64,000 bases of DNA from Streptomyces sp. NBC_00572 (lineage in GTDB: Bacteria; Actinomycetota; Actinomycetes; Streptomycetales; Streptomycetaceae), in NCBI RefSeq assembly GCF_026341815.1, contig NZ_JAPENX010000001.1, positions 6,138,001 to 6,202,000 of the forward strand, given 5' to 3'. Position 1 is the stretch's first letter, and each line of letters starts with the position of its first letter. Both the position numbers and the translations under genes were made by a program. Below are positions 52,716 to 60,930 of the stretch, one piece after another. The notes below the pieces were generated by a model, which did not search any database, was not told the origin of the DNA, and saw nothing but the letters and a program-made list of their open reading frames with translations.

Positions 52716-54449
52716 TCAGGCCGTACACGTGGTGCCGGGGCGGACCTTCGCGAGACCGATCAGGTACTCCTCGACCTTCTTGTCGACGCAGGGGTTGCGG
52801 CCGTAGCCGGTGTGGCCGGGGGCATCGAACGAGAGCAGCATGCCGCCGGGGAACTGGCGCGCCAGGGCCACCGCCTCCCCGTACGGTGTCGCCGGGTCGC
52901 CCGCCGTACCCACGACGAGGACCGGCGGAACGCCCGCGGCCCTCACCCGGTGCGGACGCTGGGGACCGGCGGGCCAGTCCTTGCAGACCAGCTCGTTCGT
53001 CACGGCGGTCGTGCCGTGCACGCCCGCGGCCTTCTCGGCGGGGGCGAGCGCGTCCCAGTAGGCCTGGGCGTCGCGCGGGTGGGGGACGTCGAGGCAGTTG
53101 ATCGCGATGAGGGCGGCCTCGCTGTTGTCCTCGGGCACGGTGACGGAGGGCTCGGTCTCGTCGTCGGGCCCGTTGGCCTCGGTCTTGTCGGTGTCGGCGT
53201 CGGCCTCGGCCCCGGTCCTGTCGTCGTCGGCCTCGGCGGGGCCGGTCCCGGTGGGTTCGGACTCTTCGGCTTCGGCGTCGGTGCCCGCCTCACCGTCCCC
53301 CGGCTGCTCCTCTCCCGTCGCGAGGGCCGCCAGCTTCGTCCCGTTCCCCGCGTCCGCCGCGCTCAGCGCCTCGGACAGGGCTTCCCACTGGGCTTCCGGC
53401 GTGTACATGGACAGGCCGAGCGCGGAGACCACGGCCGCGGCGTCGAGACCGGATTCGGAGTCGTCGACCGGCAGCGGCTCGCGCTGCGTCCGCTCGACGA
53501 GGCGGTCGATCAGCGCGCGTATCTCCTCGGGCGTCTCGCCGGGACAGGCGTCACCGACGGCGTCGGCGCAGGTCTCGGCGTAATCCTCCACCGCCTTCCG
53601 GAATCCGGTGGCCTGGCCCAGCATCCGCTGCCGCCAGTCGAGCGACGGATCGACCGCCCCGTCCAGGACCATCGCCCGTACACGGCGCGGGAACTGCTCG
53701 GCGTACGACGTGCCCAGGCTCGTGCCGTACGACCAGCCGACGTACGTCAGCCGCCGTTCGCCGAGCGCGGACCGCAGCACGTCCAGGTCCCGGGCGGCGT
53801 CGTCCGTGCCGACGTGCGCGAGCAGCGGACCGCCGGCCTTCCGGCAGTCGGCGGCCGTCGCCCGTGCCGCGGCGAGGGCGTCGGCGCGCTCGGCGTCGGT
53901 GCGGGGGTGGAGGGGTACGGCGGCCGGGGCGTCCGTCGAGTCCTCGGCCGGGGTCTCCGAGGGTCCCGACGGGGTGCAGGTCAGGGCCGGCCTGCTCTCC
54001 CCGACGCCGCGCGGGTCGAAGGACACGACGTCGAACCGCTCGCGCACGTCCCGGCCGATGGCGTCGGCACCGCCGTCCTTGATGAGCCGCACACCGCGCT
54101 CGCCCGGGCCCCCCGGGTTGAGGACGACCGACCCGACGCGCTTGCCCGGGACCGCGGTGACCGCCTTCGCGACCGGCAGCACGAAGGTCTTGCCGTCGGC
54201 CGGGCGGGAGTAGTCCATCGGAACGGTGAGCGAGGCGCACCTGTGGTCGCCGCAGGGCTTCCAGGCGAGCTTCTGGGCGTAGAAGCGCCGCAGGTCGGGG
54301 CGGTCGGCGGGGTCGGCCGGCCCGGCCGACGACCCCGGTCGACCGCCGTCCGGGCCGGACCCGACGCTGCAGGCGGCGAGGGACGTGGCGCCGAGCACGG
54401 CGAGAGCGAGAGCCAGGGCCCGACGGCGTCGGGTGGGGGCGGTGATCAC
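52716..54449 (-). CDS. Secreted alpha/beta-hydrolase, tripeptidyl aminopeptidase type (577 aa)
   Basis: Lipoprotein-type signal peptide with lipobox LAAC (Cys27), then an alpha/beta-hydrolase of the Streptomyces Tap/SlpD/SlpE type: GGPGERGVRLI (oxyanion), FDPRGVGESRP, nucleophile GWSYGTSLG, acid GTAGDPATPY, base His in DAPGHTGYG. A 60-residue Glu/Asp/Thr-rich insertion sits near residues 395-460. It likely trims peptides outside the cell. GTG 54449 has GGGAG upstream; the longer frame to 54488 has none. Confidence 0.9.
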   Translation of the reverse strand: MITAPTRRRRALALALAVLGATSLAACSVGSGPDGGRPGSSAGPADPADRPDLRRFYAQKLAWKPCGDHRCASLTVPMDYSRPADGKTFVLPVAKAVTAVPGKRVGSVVLNPGGPGERGVRLIKDGGADAIGRDVRERFDVVSFDPRGVGESRPALTCTPSGPSETPAEDSTDAPAAVPLHPRTDAERADALAAARATAADCRKAGGPLLAHVGTDDAARDLDVLRSALGERRLTYVGWSYGTSLGTSYAEQFPRRVRAMVLDGAVDPSLDWRQRMLGQATGFRKAVEDYAETCADAVGDACPGETPEEIRALIDRLVERTQREPLPVDDSESGLDAAAVVSALGLSMYTPEAQWEALSEALSAADAGNGTKLAALATGEEQPGDGEAGTDAEAEESEPTGTGPAEADDDRTGAEADADTDKTEANGPDDETEPSVTVPEDNSEAALIAINCLDVPHPRDAQAYWDALAPAEKAAGVHGTTAVTNELVCKDWPAGPQRPHRVRAAGVPPVLVVGTAGDPATPYGEAVALARQFPGGMLLSFDAPGHTGYGRNPCVDKKVEEYLIGLAKVRPGTTCTA

Positions 54450-54608
54450 GAGGTACTCCCATGGATGGACGGTCCAGGGAAGGATCACGCGCGGATGCTG
54501 AGGATTTCCTGAGGACCGGCTCGGCCCGGCTGCTCGGTCGGCCCGGCTACTGGCTCGCTTCGGCTGCTCGGTCGGCCCGCGCCAATCGGTTCAGCTCGCC
54601 TGCCCGGT

Positions 54609-55970
54609 TCAGTCCGGTGTCGGCAACGTCAGTACGAACCTGGCGCCGCCCGCTTCCCCCGGCCCCGCCGTGAGCGTGCCCCCGTGCGCGTGCGCCACCC
54701 AGGACGCGATCGACAGACCCAGGCCGGTCGATCCGGATCCGCTGCGGAAGCGTTCGAACAGGGCGTTCGCGACCTCCGGTGGCAGTCCCGGACCCGCGTC
54801 CTCGACCGTCAGCGTGCCGTCCCGGGTCACCGTGATCCGTACGTCCGCCGGAACACCCGGCGCGTGGCCGTGCGTGAGCGCGTTGCCCAGCAGGTTCCCG
54901 ACGGCCCGGCGTACGAGATCGGGGTCGGCGACCACGACCGTGTCCTCGGCCTCCACCCGGACGCGATGTCCCTCCGCGGGCGCCTCGTCGACGACCGCCT
55001 CCACCAACTGGTCCAGACGCAGCGGCTGACGCGTCACCGTGGCCGTACCGGACATGAGGCGGGCCCGGGTGAGCAGCCCGTCGACCAGTCGGCCCATGCC
55101 TTCCGCCAGGCGCAGCGTGCGCCGGTGCACGTCCGTGCTGTCCGTCTCGCCGCGCAGCGCCGTCTCCGCGAGGGTCCGGAGCGAGGCCGCCGGGGTCCGC
55201 AGATCGTGCGCCGCGTCCGCGAGGAACGCCTCCTGCTGACCGAGCACCGTGAGCGCCGGCCGGACCGCCCGCCCCGACAGGACGTGCCCGACCGCCGCCG
55301 AGAGCAGGACGAGGACCGCGCAGCCGCCGGTCACCACCCACACCAACCGTCGGTGGTCGTCCCGCTGTGCCCTCGCGTCGGTGAGGGTCACCAGGACGCC
55401 CTGCGGTCCCTCACCCTCCGCGGCTTCCGGCGGATAGAAGGGCAGCGCGAACACGCGCACCGGTTCACCGTTCGTCGTGCGCCGGTCGAAGCCCCGCGCC
55501 TCCCCGTCCCGCGCCGCCGCCCGCCCGGCCTCCAGGACCACGTCGGGACTCACCGTCAGGCACGGCGCGGCGGGCGCGTGCTGGACGGTCAGGCCGCCGG
55601 TGTCGCCGGGGCCGGTGGGGCTAGTGGGGTCGGTGGGATCGCTCCCGCCCTCCGCGGTCACGAGGAGCACGGTCAGCGGCGGGCAGTCGGTGTTCATCGT
55701 GTCCGCCAGGACGTCCGTGGCCAGCAGACCGTTCTCGTCGGTCTCCAGGAGACCGAGGGCCCAGCTGGTGTCCACGTCCATCGAGTGGTCGAGCTGCTCA
55801 CGCCAGCGGGCGCTGTCGCTGCGCACCGCGAGCGCGGCCATCGCGATCAGCCCCACGGCGCTGGTCAGCGCGAACAACAGGCTGATCCGGCGGCGCAGCC
55901 GCAGTACCCGCGCCGTCGGCGTGAGCGAGGACGAGGCGGAGGACGACCGGCGGAGGAACGCGGGCCTCAC
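54609..55970 (-). CDS. Sensor histidine kinase of an OmpR-type two-component system (453 aa)
   Basis: Two membrane helices (about residues 30-48 and 213-232) flank an extracellular sensor of about 165 residues. The kinase core follows: FLADAAHDLRTPAASL (phospho-His), LLGNALTHGHAPG (N box) and VEDAGPGLPPEVANALFERF (G1), STGLGLSIASWVAHAHGG (G2). Stimulus unknown. It starts at GTG 55970, overlapping the TGA of the response regulator (GTGA), so both are one operon. Confidence 0.93.
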   Translation of the reverse strand: MRPAFLRRSSSASSSLTPTARVLRLRRRISLLFALTSAVGLIAMAALAVRSDSARWREQLDHSMDVDTSWALGLLETDENGLLATDVLADTMNTDCPPLTVLLVTAEGGSDPTDPTSPTGPGDTGGLTVQHAPAAPCLTVSPDVVLEAGRAAARDGEARGFDRRTTNGEPVRVFALPFYPPEAAEGEGPQGVLVTLTDARAQRDDHRRLVWVVTGGCAVLVLLSAAVGHVLSGRAVRPALTVLGQQEAFLADAAHDLRTPAASLRTLAETALRGETDSTDVHRRTLRLAEGMGRLVDGLLTRARLMSGTATVTRQPLRLDQLVEAVVDEAPAEGHRVRVEAEDTVVVADPDLVRRAVGNLLGNALTHGHAPGVPADVRITVTRDGTLTVEDAGPGLPPEVANALFERFRSGSGSTGLGLSIASWVAHAHGGTLTAGPGEAGGARFVLTLPTPD

Positions 55971-56638
55971 CGCGTGCCGTCGGGCGCGAGCCGGTAGCCG
56001 ACCCCGCGCACGGTGTGGATCAGCGGCGGATCCCCGAGCTTGCGGCGGAGCTGGGAGACCAGCACCTCCAGGACGTTGGACTGCGGCTCGGCCATCTCGT
56101 CCCAGCAGCTCTCGATCAGCTCGGCGCGCGGGACCGCCTGGTCGACGCGGGCCGCGAGGACCTCAAGGACCGCGAACTCCCTGGTGGTGAGCGTGAGAAG
56201 CACCCCGGCCCGGCGGACGAGCCGGCGGGCGGTGTCGATCTCCAGGTCGCCGACGCGGTGCACGGGGGGACGGACGACGGCCGAGCGCCGGCACAGGCTC
56301 CGCACCCGGGCGACCAGCTCGGGCACGGCGAACGGCTTCACCAGATAGTCGTCACCGCCGCTCGCGAAGCCCTCCACCCGGTCCGCCACCGTGTCCCGCG
56401 CGGTCAGGAAGAGAACGGGCACGTCGCGGCCGTCGCGCCGCAGCCCCTCGACGTAGGCGGCGGCGTCCCCGGACGGCAGCATCCGGTCGAAGACCGCGCA
56501 GTCGTACGCGGTCACGAACAGGGCCTCGTCGGCCCGGGGCAGGTCGGCCGCCTCGTCGACGGCGAGCCCCGCGGCCCGCAGAGCGGCGGCCACCCCGAAC
56601 CGGAGGTCTTCGTCGTCCTCGACGAGCAGTACGCGCAC
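55967..56638 (-). CDS. OmpR/PhoB-family response regulator (223 aa)
   Basis: Receiver (acidic residues in VEDDEDLRFG, phospho-Asp in CAVFDRMLPSGD, Lys in YLVKPFAVPELV) followed by a winged-helix Trans_reg_C domain (about 130-220: LTTREFAVLEVLAARVDQAV; NVLEVLVSQLRRKLG). GTG 56638 is chosen; the alternative ATG at 56671 lies inside the MITE-derived repeat. First gene of the operon with the kinase. Its upstream region is the truncated MITE copy. Confidence 0.93.
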   Translation of the reverse strand: MRVLLVEDDEDLRFGVAAALRAAGLAVDEAADLPRADEALFVTAYDCAVFDRMLPSGDAAAYVEGLRRDGRDVPVLFLTARDTVADRVEGFASGGDDYLVKPFAVPELVARVRSLCRRSAVVRPPVHRVGDLEIDTARRLVRRAGVLLTLTTREFAVLEVLAARVDQAVPRAELIESCWDEMAEPQSNVLEVLVSQLRRKLGDPPLIHTVRGVGYRLAPDGTR

Positions 56639-56648
56639 GTCACCCACC

Positions 56649-56724
56649 CTAGGGGGTGCCTTGCCGGTCATGCCGTGCTCGCGACGCCTGGCACCGCGCC
56701 TCGCCGCGTTGTCGTCGGTCGGCA
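56649..56724. repeat. Truncated copy of the 37-kb MITE
   Basis: Begins with CCTAGGGGGTG as in the element at 37210 and shares an uninterrupted identical 47 bp (56678-56724 with 37240-37286). The right half and the right inverted repeat are missing. It abuts the response-regulator start. Confidence 0.85.
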
Positions 56725-56848
56725 CGTAGGTCGTGTCAGGAAGGTCCCGCCCGGCCCGCGCCACCCGGCACGATCCGGGCGTCGCCGATCGGGCGGCGAT
56801 CGCGACGTCCCGCGCGCGGCCCCGACACCCGTGCGGCAGGGTGGAACC

Positions 56849-57721
56849 ATGCCCGAACTCCCCGAGGTGGAAGCGCTCCGCGCCTTCCTGGACACACACC
56901 TGGTGGGCAAGGAGATCGCCCGCGTGCTGCCCGTCGCGATCAGCGTCCTCAAGACGTACGACCCGCCCTTGAACGCCGTCGAGGGCGCCGAGGTCACCGC
57001 GGTCGGGCGGCACGGGAAGTTCCTCGACCTCACCGTCACGGGACCGGCCGGCGAGCTCCACCTCCTGTTCCATCTCGCCCGCGCGGGCTGGCTGCGCTGG
57101 CAGGACCCGCTGCCCTCCGGACCGCCCAAGCCCGGCAAGGGCCCGCTGGCGCTGCGGACCGCGCTCACCGGCGGCGACGGCTTCGACCTCACCGAAGCGG
57201 GCACCACCAAGCGCCTCGCCGTGTACGTGGTGCACGACCCGCAGGAGGTGCCGGGCGTCGCGCGCCTCGGACCCGACCCGCTCGGAGAGGACTTCGGCCC
57301 CGAGGAGTTCGCCGCGCTGCTCTCCGGCGAGCGGCGCCAGATCAAGGGCGCCCTGCGCGACCAGAGCCTCATCGCCGGCATCGGCAACGCGTACAGCGAC
57401 GAGATCCTCCACGCCGCGAAGATGTCCCCCTTCAAACCCACCCAGAACCTCACCCCGGAGGAGACCGCCGCCCTCTACACGGCGATGCGGACCACCCTCC
57501 ACGAGGCCGTCGACCGCTCCCACGGCCTCGCCGCCGGCAGACTCAAGGCCGAGAAGAAGAGCGGCCTGCGCGTCCACGGCCGCACCGGCGAACCCTGCCC
57601 CGTGTGCGGGGACACCATCCGTGAGGTCTCCTTCAGCGACTCCTCCCTCCAGTACTGCCCCACCTGCCAGACCGGTGGCAAACCGCTCGCCGACCGCCGC
57701 CTGTCGAAGCTCCTCAAGTAG
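56849..57721 (+). CDS. Fpg/Nei-family DNA glycosylase (290 aa)
   Basis: Removes oxidised bases and nicks the abasic site. It begins MPELPEVEALRAFLDTHLVG, with the catalytic Pro and Glu; the H2TH region LIAGIGNAYSDEILHAAKMS is present and the C-terminal zinc finger has CPVCG and CPTCQ. Length fits. ATG 56849. The 'Nei/Fpg' choice cannot be settled from this sequence. Confidence 0.93.
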   Translation: MPELPEVEALRAFLDTHLVGKEIARVLPVAISVLKTYDPPLNAVEGAEVTAVGRHGKFLDLTVTGPAGELHLLFHLARAGWLRWQDPLPSGPPKPGKGPLALRTALTGGDGFDLTEAGTTKRLAVYVVHDPQEVPGVARLGPDPLGEDFGPEEFAALLSGERRQIKGALRDQSLIAGIGNAYSDEILHAAKMSPFKPTQNLTPEETAALYTAMRTTLHEAVDRSHGLAAGRLKAEKKSGLRVHGRTGEPCPVCGDTIREVSFSDSSLQYCPTCQTGGKPLADRRLSKLLK

Positions 57722-57753
57722 GCCCCGGGGCTTCTCGACCAGGCCCTGGGGCC
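57721..57753 (+). terminator. Possible hairpin after the glycosylase gene
   Basis: GGCCCCGGGGC (57721-57731) with GGCCCTGGGGCC (57742-57753), one mismatch, 10-nt loop; no T tract. Confidence 0.3.
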
Positions 57754-57772
57754 GCCCGTTACACTCCGCCGC

Positions 57773-58540
57773 ATGCTGCGCGTACTGGCCGTCGACGACG
57801 AGGAACCCGCCCTCGGGGAGCTGCTCTACCTGCTGCGCGCCGACCCCCGCGTCCGCTCCGCCGAGGGCGCCGGCGACGCCAACGCCGCCCTCCGCAGGAT
57901 CGGGCGCGCCCTGGAGACCGGGCCGGACGGCGACGACGCGATCGACGTCGTCTTCCTCGACATCCACATGCCCGGTCTCACCGGACTCGACGTGGCCCGG
58001 CTGCTCGCCGGCTTCGCCCGCCCGCCGCTCGTCGTCTTCGTCACCGCCCACGAGGGCTTCGCACTCCAGGCCTTCGACCTGAAGGCGGTCGACTACGTCC
58101 TGAAGCCGGTCCGCCGCGAGCGCCTCGCCGAGGCCGTCCGACGCGTCCACGACCTGGTGCACGCGACCGCCGCCCCCGCCCCGGCCGCGCCCACCGCGCC
58201 CGCCGTGCCCGAGCAGGTCCCCGTCGAGCTGGGCGGGATCACGCGGTTCGTCTCCGTCGACGACATCGCGTACGTGGAGGCGCACGGCGACTACGCCCGT
58301 CTGCACACCGACCACGGCAGCCATCTCGTCCGCATCCCGCTCTCCACCCTTGAAGAGCGGTGGGCCGCGCGCGGCTTCGTCCGCATCCACCGCAGCCATC
58401 TCGTCGCCCTCGCCCGGATCGCCGAGCTCCGCCTCGACGGCGGCGCCATGTCGGTACGGGTCGGCGACACCGACCTGGCGGTCAGCCGGCGCCACGCCCG
58501 CCACCTGCGGGACCTGCTGATGCGGCGGGCCGGGGGCTGA
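57773..58540 (+). CDS. LytTR-family response regulator (255 aa)
   Basis: Receiver domain (about residues 1-125; VDDEEPALGELLYLL, phospho-Asp in VVFLDIHMPGLTG, Lys in YVLKPVRRERL), an Ala/Pro linker, then a LytTR DNA-binding domain (about 150-250; VDDIAYVEAHGDYARLHT, RGFVRIHRSHLVAL). By context it responds to the LytS-type kinase at 60927 and probably regulates the symporter gene between them. Start ATG 57773. Confidence 0.93.
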   Translation: MLRVLAVDDEEPALGELLYLLRADPRVRSAEGAGDANAALRRIGRALETGPDGDDAIDVVFLDIHMPGLTGLDVARLLAGFARPPLVVFVTAHEGFALQAFDLKAVDYVLKPVRRERLAEAVRRVHDLVHATAAPAPAAPTAPAVPEQVPVELGGITRFVSVDDIAYVEAHGDYARLHTDHGSHLVRIPLSTLEERWAARGFVRIHRSHLVALARIAELRLDGGAMSVRVGDTDLAVSRRHARHLRDLLMRRAGG

Positions 58541-58641
58541 CCGAACCCGTTCCGTCCACCCCTACCGCAGGTGCTCCCACCTGCGTAGACTCCACGCGTC
58601 CCGGGCCCGAGGGCCGCCACTTCCGACGGAGGCGGACGCCG

Positions 58642-59055
58642 ATGTCCGAGCAGCACCCTCTCCCGCCCTCCGGTCGAGGGGACCCTCAGCGCAGACCACG
58701 CCGCGAGACCGTCACGTACGCCTCCGCCCACGGCGACGGGACCGTGCCGGGCCCCGCGCGGCGGCGCCCCGTGCACCCGCCGGCCCGCTCGGAGATCGAC
58801 GAGCAGACCACCCTCGGCCACACCTACGTCCGCTCCCTGATGCGCAGCCAGCTGCGGGCCGCCCTCACCGCCCTCGGTGCGCTCGCCCTGCTCGTCGGCT
58901 CGCTGCCGCTGCTCCTCGCCCTGCCCGCCCCCGAGATCTACGTCTGGGTCGTCCTCGGCGTCGGCGTGTACCCCGTCGTCTGGGGCATCGCCCACTGGTA
59001 TGTGCGGCGCGCCGAACGCAACGAGCGCGACTTCACCGGCCTCGTCGAACGGTGA
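58642..59055 (+). CDS. Small two-helix membrane protein next to the SSS symporter (137 aa)
   Basis: Polar N-terminus (about 70 residues), two helices (about 73-92, LRAALTALGALALLVGSLPL, and 97-118, IYVWVVLGVGVYPVVWGIAH) and a short charged tail. It resembles DUF485-type partners that accompany acetate/solute symporters. ATG 58642 has GGAGG upstream. A 29-codon ORF (59066-59155) follows but has no ribosome site. Confidence 0.75.
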   Translation: MSEQHPLPPSGRGDPQRRPRRETVTYASAHGDGTVPGPARRRPVHPPARSEIDEQTTLGHTYVRSLMRSQLRAALTALGALALLVGSLPLLLALPAPEIYVWVVLGVGVYPVVWGIAHWYVRRAERNERDFTGLVER

Positions 59056-59151
59056 ACCGCCCCGCATGAACGACCGCCGCACGAACGGCCACCGCACGAG
59101 CGTCGTCCGTCCGCCCGCCCGCCGCACCGACGCGCCCCACCCGGCCGTCGC

Positions 59152-60930
59152 GTGAACCAGACCTACGCCGTCGCGGCCGTCACCGCCGTCGTCCTCGCCA
59201 CCGTCCTCATCGGCGCCCTCGGCCTGCGCATCTCCCGTACGACCTCCGACTTCTACGTCGCCTCGCGCACCGTCCGGCCCGGCCTCAACGCGGCCGCGAT
59301 CAGCGGCGAGTACCTCTCCGCCGCCTCCTTCCTCGGTATCGCCGGACTCGTCCTCGTCCAGGGCCCCGCCATGCTCTGGTACCCGGTCGGCTACACCGCC
59401 GGCTACCTCGTCCTGCTCGTCCTCGTCGCCGCCCCGCTGCGCCGCTCGGGGGCGTACACCCTCTCCGACTTCGCCGAGGCCCGCCTCGAATCCCCGGGGG
59501 CCCGCCGACTCGCCAGCCTCTTCGTCGTCGGCATCGGCTGGCTCTATCTGCTGCCGCAGCTCCAGGGCGCCGGGCTCACCCTGGAGATCCTCACCGGCGC
59601 CCCCGACTGGGTCGGCGGGCTGCTCGTCGCCCTCGTCGTCACGGGGACGGTCGCCGCGGGAGGGATGCGCAGCATCACCTTCGTGCAGGCCTTCCAGTAC
59701 TGGCTGAAACTCACGGCCCTGCTCGTCCCCGTCCTCTTCCTGCTCGCCGCCTGGTACGGGGACGGGGCGCCCAGGGCCCGTTTCGACGCCCCCGCCGTCC
59801 TGCGCGGGCACACCGTCGTCAAGGTCGCCGACACGGTACGGATCGGGCTCGACGATCCGCTCACCCTCACCGTCACCGGCAGCGTCGACTCGGTCCCGTA
59901 CGAGCAGCGGACCGTGACCCTCGCACCCGGCACCCATCACGTCCTCGGCGGCACCACGCTCGCCTTCGCTCCGGGAGCGGAACTGCCCGGGAGGGTCGCC
60001 AGCGGCACGGACCCTCCCCCAGCCTCCGGCTGGGGGGACCCCCATCTCGCTCCGCTCGGCTGGTCCCAGCCGCTCGCCGGGGGCCGCGACGGGCACCAGC
60101 TGTACGCCACGTACGGACTGATCCTCGCCACCTTCCTCGGCACCATGGGCCTGCCGCACGTCGCCGTCCGCTTCTACACCAGCCCGCACGGCCGCGCCGC
60201 CCGCCGCACCACCCTCGTCGTCCTCGGACTGGTCGGTTCCTTCTACCTGTTGCCGCCGTTGTACGGCGCCCTCGGCCGGATCTACGCCCCCGAGCTCGCC
60301 CTCACCGGCTCCGCCGACGCCGCCGTGCTCGTACTGCCCGACCGGATCCTGGGCGGACTGCTCGGCGAGCTCCTCGGGGCGGTTCTCGCGGGCGGAGCCT
60401 TCGCCGCCTTCCTCTCCACCGCCTCGGGGCTCACCATGTCCGTCGCCGGAGTCCTCACCCAGGACGTGCTGCCCTCCCGGGGCGTACGGCACTTCCGTCT
60501 GGCGACCCTGCTCGCCACCGCCGTACCGCTCGCGGTGGGGGTGTTCGCCTCGAAGGTCCCGGTCGCCGACGCCGTCGGCCTCGCCTTCGCCGTCTCCGCC
60601 TCCTCCTTCTGCCCGCTGCTCGTCCTCGGCATCTGGTGGCGTCGGCTCACCCCGCCCGGTGCCATGGCCGGGCTGCTGCTCGGCGGCGGCTCCGCCCTCG
60701 CGGCCGTGATGGCGACCCGGGCCGGGCTCGCCCCCGAGGGGTGGCCGCACACCCTGATGGCCTGGCCGGCGGTCTGGTCGGTCCCGCTCGGCTTCCTCAC
60801 CATGGTCCTCGTCTCGCTGGCCACACCCCGCCGGGTCCCGCCCGGCACCCCTGCCCTCCTCGCCCGCCTCCATCTGCCCGAGGAGATCACCGGCACCGTC
60901 TCCGCTCCCGCCCAGGAGGTCCGCCGATGA
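59152..60930 (+). CDS. Sodium/solute symporter family transporter, acetate/pyruvate type (592 aa)
   Basis: About 13 hydrophobic helices of the SSS fold: LGLRISRTTSDFYVASRTV, ISGEYLSAASFLGIAGLVL and TFLGTMGLPHVAVRFYTSPH are family signatures seen in ActP-like carriers. A soluble loop of about 110 residues (near 205-315) is unusual and contains the translation of a palindromic repeat at 60011-60040. GTG 59152. It overlaps the LytS-type kinase gene by 4 bp, indicating that transporter and sensor are made together. Confidence 0.9.
   Translation: MNQTYAVAAVTAVVLATVLIGALGLRISRTTSDFYVASRTVRPGLNAAAISGEYLSAASFLGIAGLVLVQGPAMLWYPVGYTAGYLVLLVLVAAPLRRSGAYTLSDFAEARLESPGARRLASLFVVGIGWLYLLPQLQGAGLTLEILTGAPDWVGGLLVALVVTGTVAAGGMRSITFVQAFQYWLKLTALLVPVLFLLAAWYGDGAPRARFDAPAVLRGHTVVKVADTVRIGLDDPLTLTVTGSVDSVPYEQRTVTLAPGTHHVLGGTTLAFAPGAELPGRVASGTDPPPASGWGDPHLAPLGWSQPLAGGRDGHQLYATYGLILATFLGTMGLPHVAVRFYTSPHGRAARRTTLVVLGLVGSFYLLPPLYGALGRIYAPELALTGSADAAVLVLPDRILGGLLGELLGAVLAGGAFAAFLSTASGLTMSVAGVLTQDVLPSRGVRHFRLATLLATAVPLAVGVFASKVPVADAVGLAFAVSASSFCPLLVLGIWWRRLTPPGAMAGLLLGGGSALAAVMATRAGLAPEGWPHTLMAWPAVWSVPLGFLTMVLVSLATPRRVPPGTPALLARLHLPEEITGTVSAPAQEVRR
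60011..60040. repeat. Palindromic repeat inside the symporter gene
   Basis: CCCCCAGCC (60016-60024), TCC loop, GGCTGGGGG (60028-60036). The same CCTCCCCCAGCC...GGCTGGGGGGACCCCC element is, from memory, scattered between genes in many Streptomyces genomes. Here it is in frame. Confidence 0.7.

Noticed and set aside
55967..58504. 845-codon minus-strand frame
   Set aside because: Only the response regulator from 56638 is real; upstream it is antisense to the glycosylase and LytTR genes.
59066..59155. 29-codon ORF overlapping the symporter start
   Set aside because: It has no ribosome site and a basic low-complexity sequence; kept only as a remark in the neighbouring entry.
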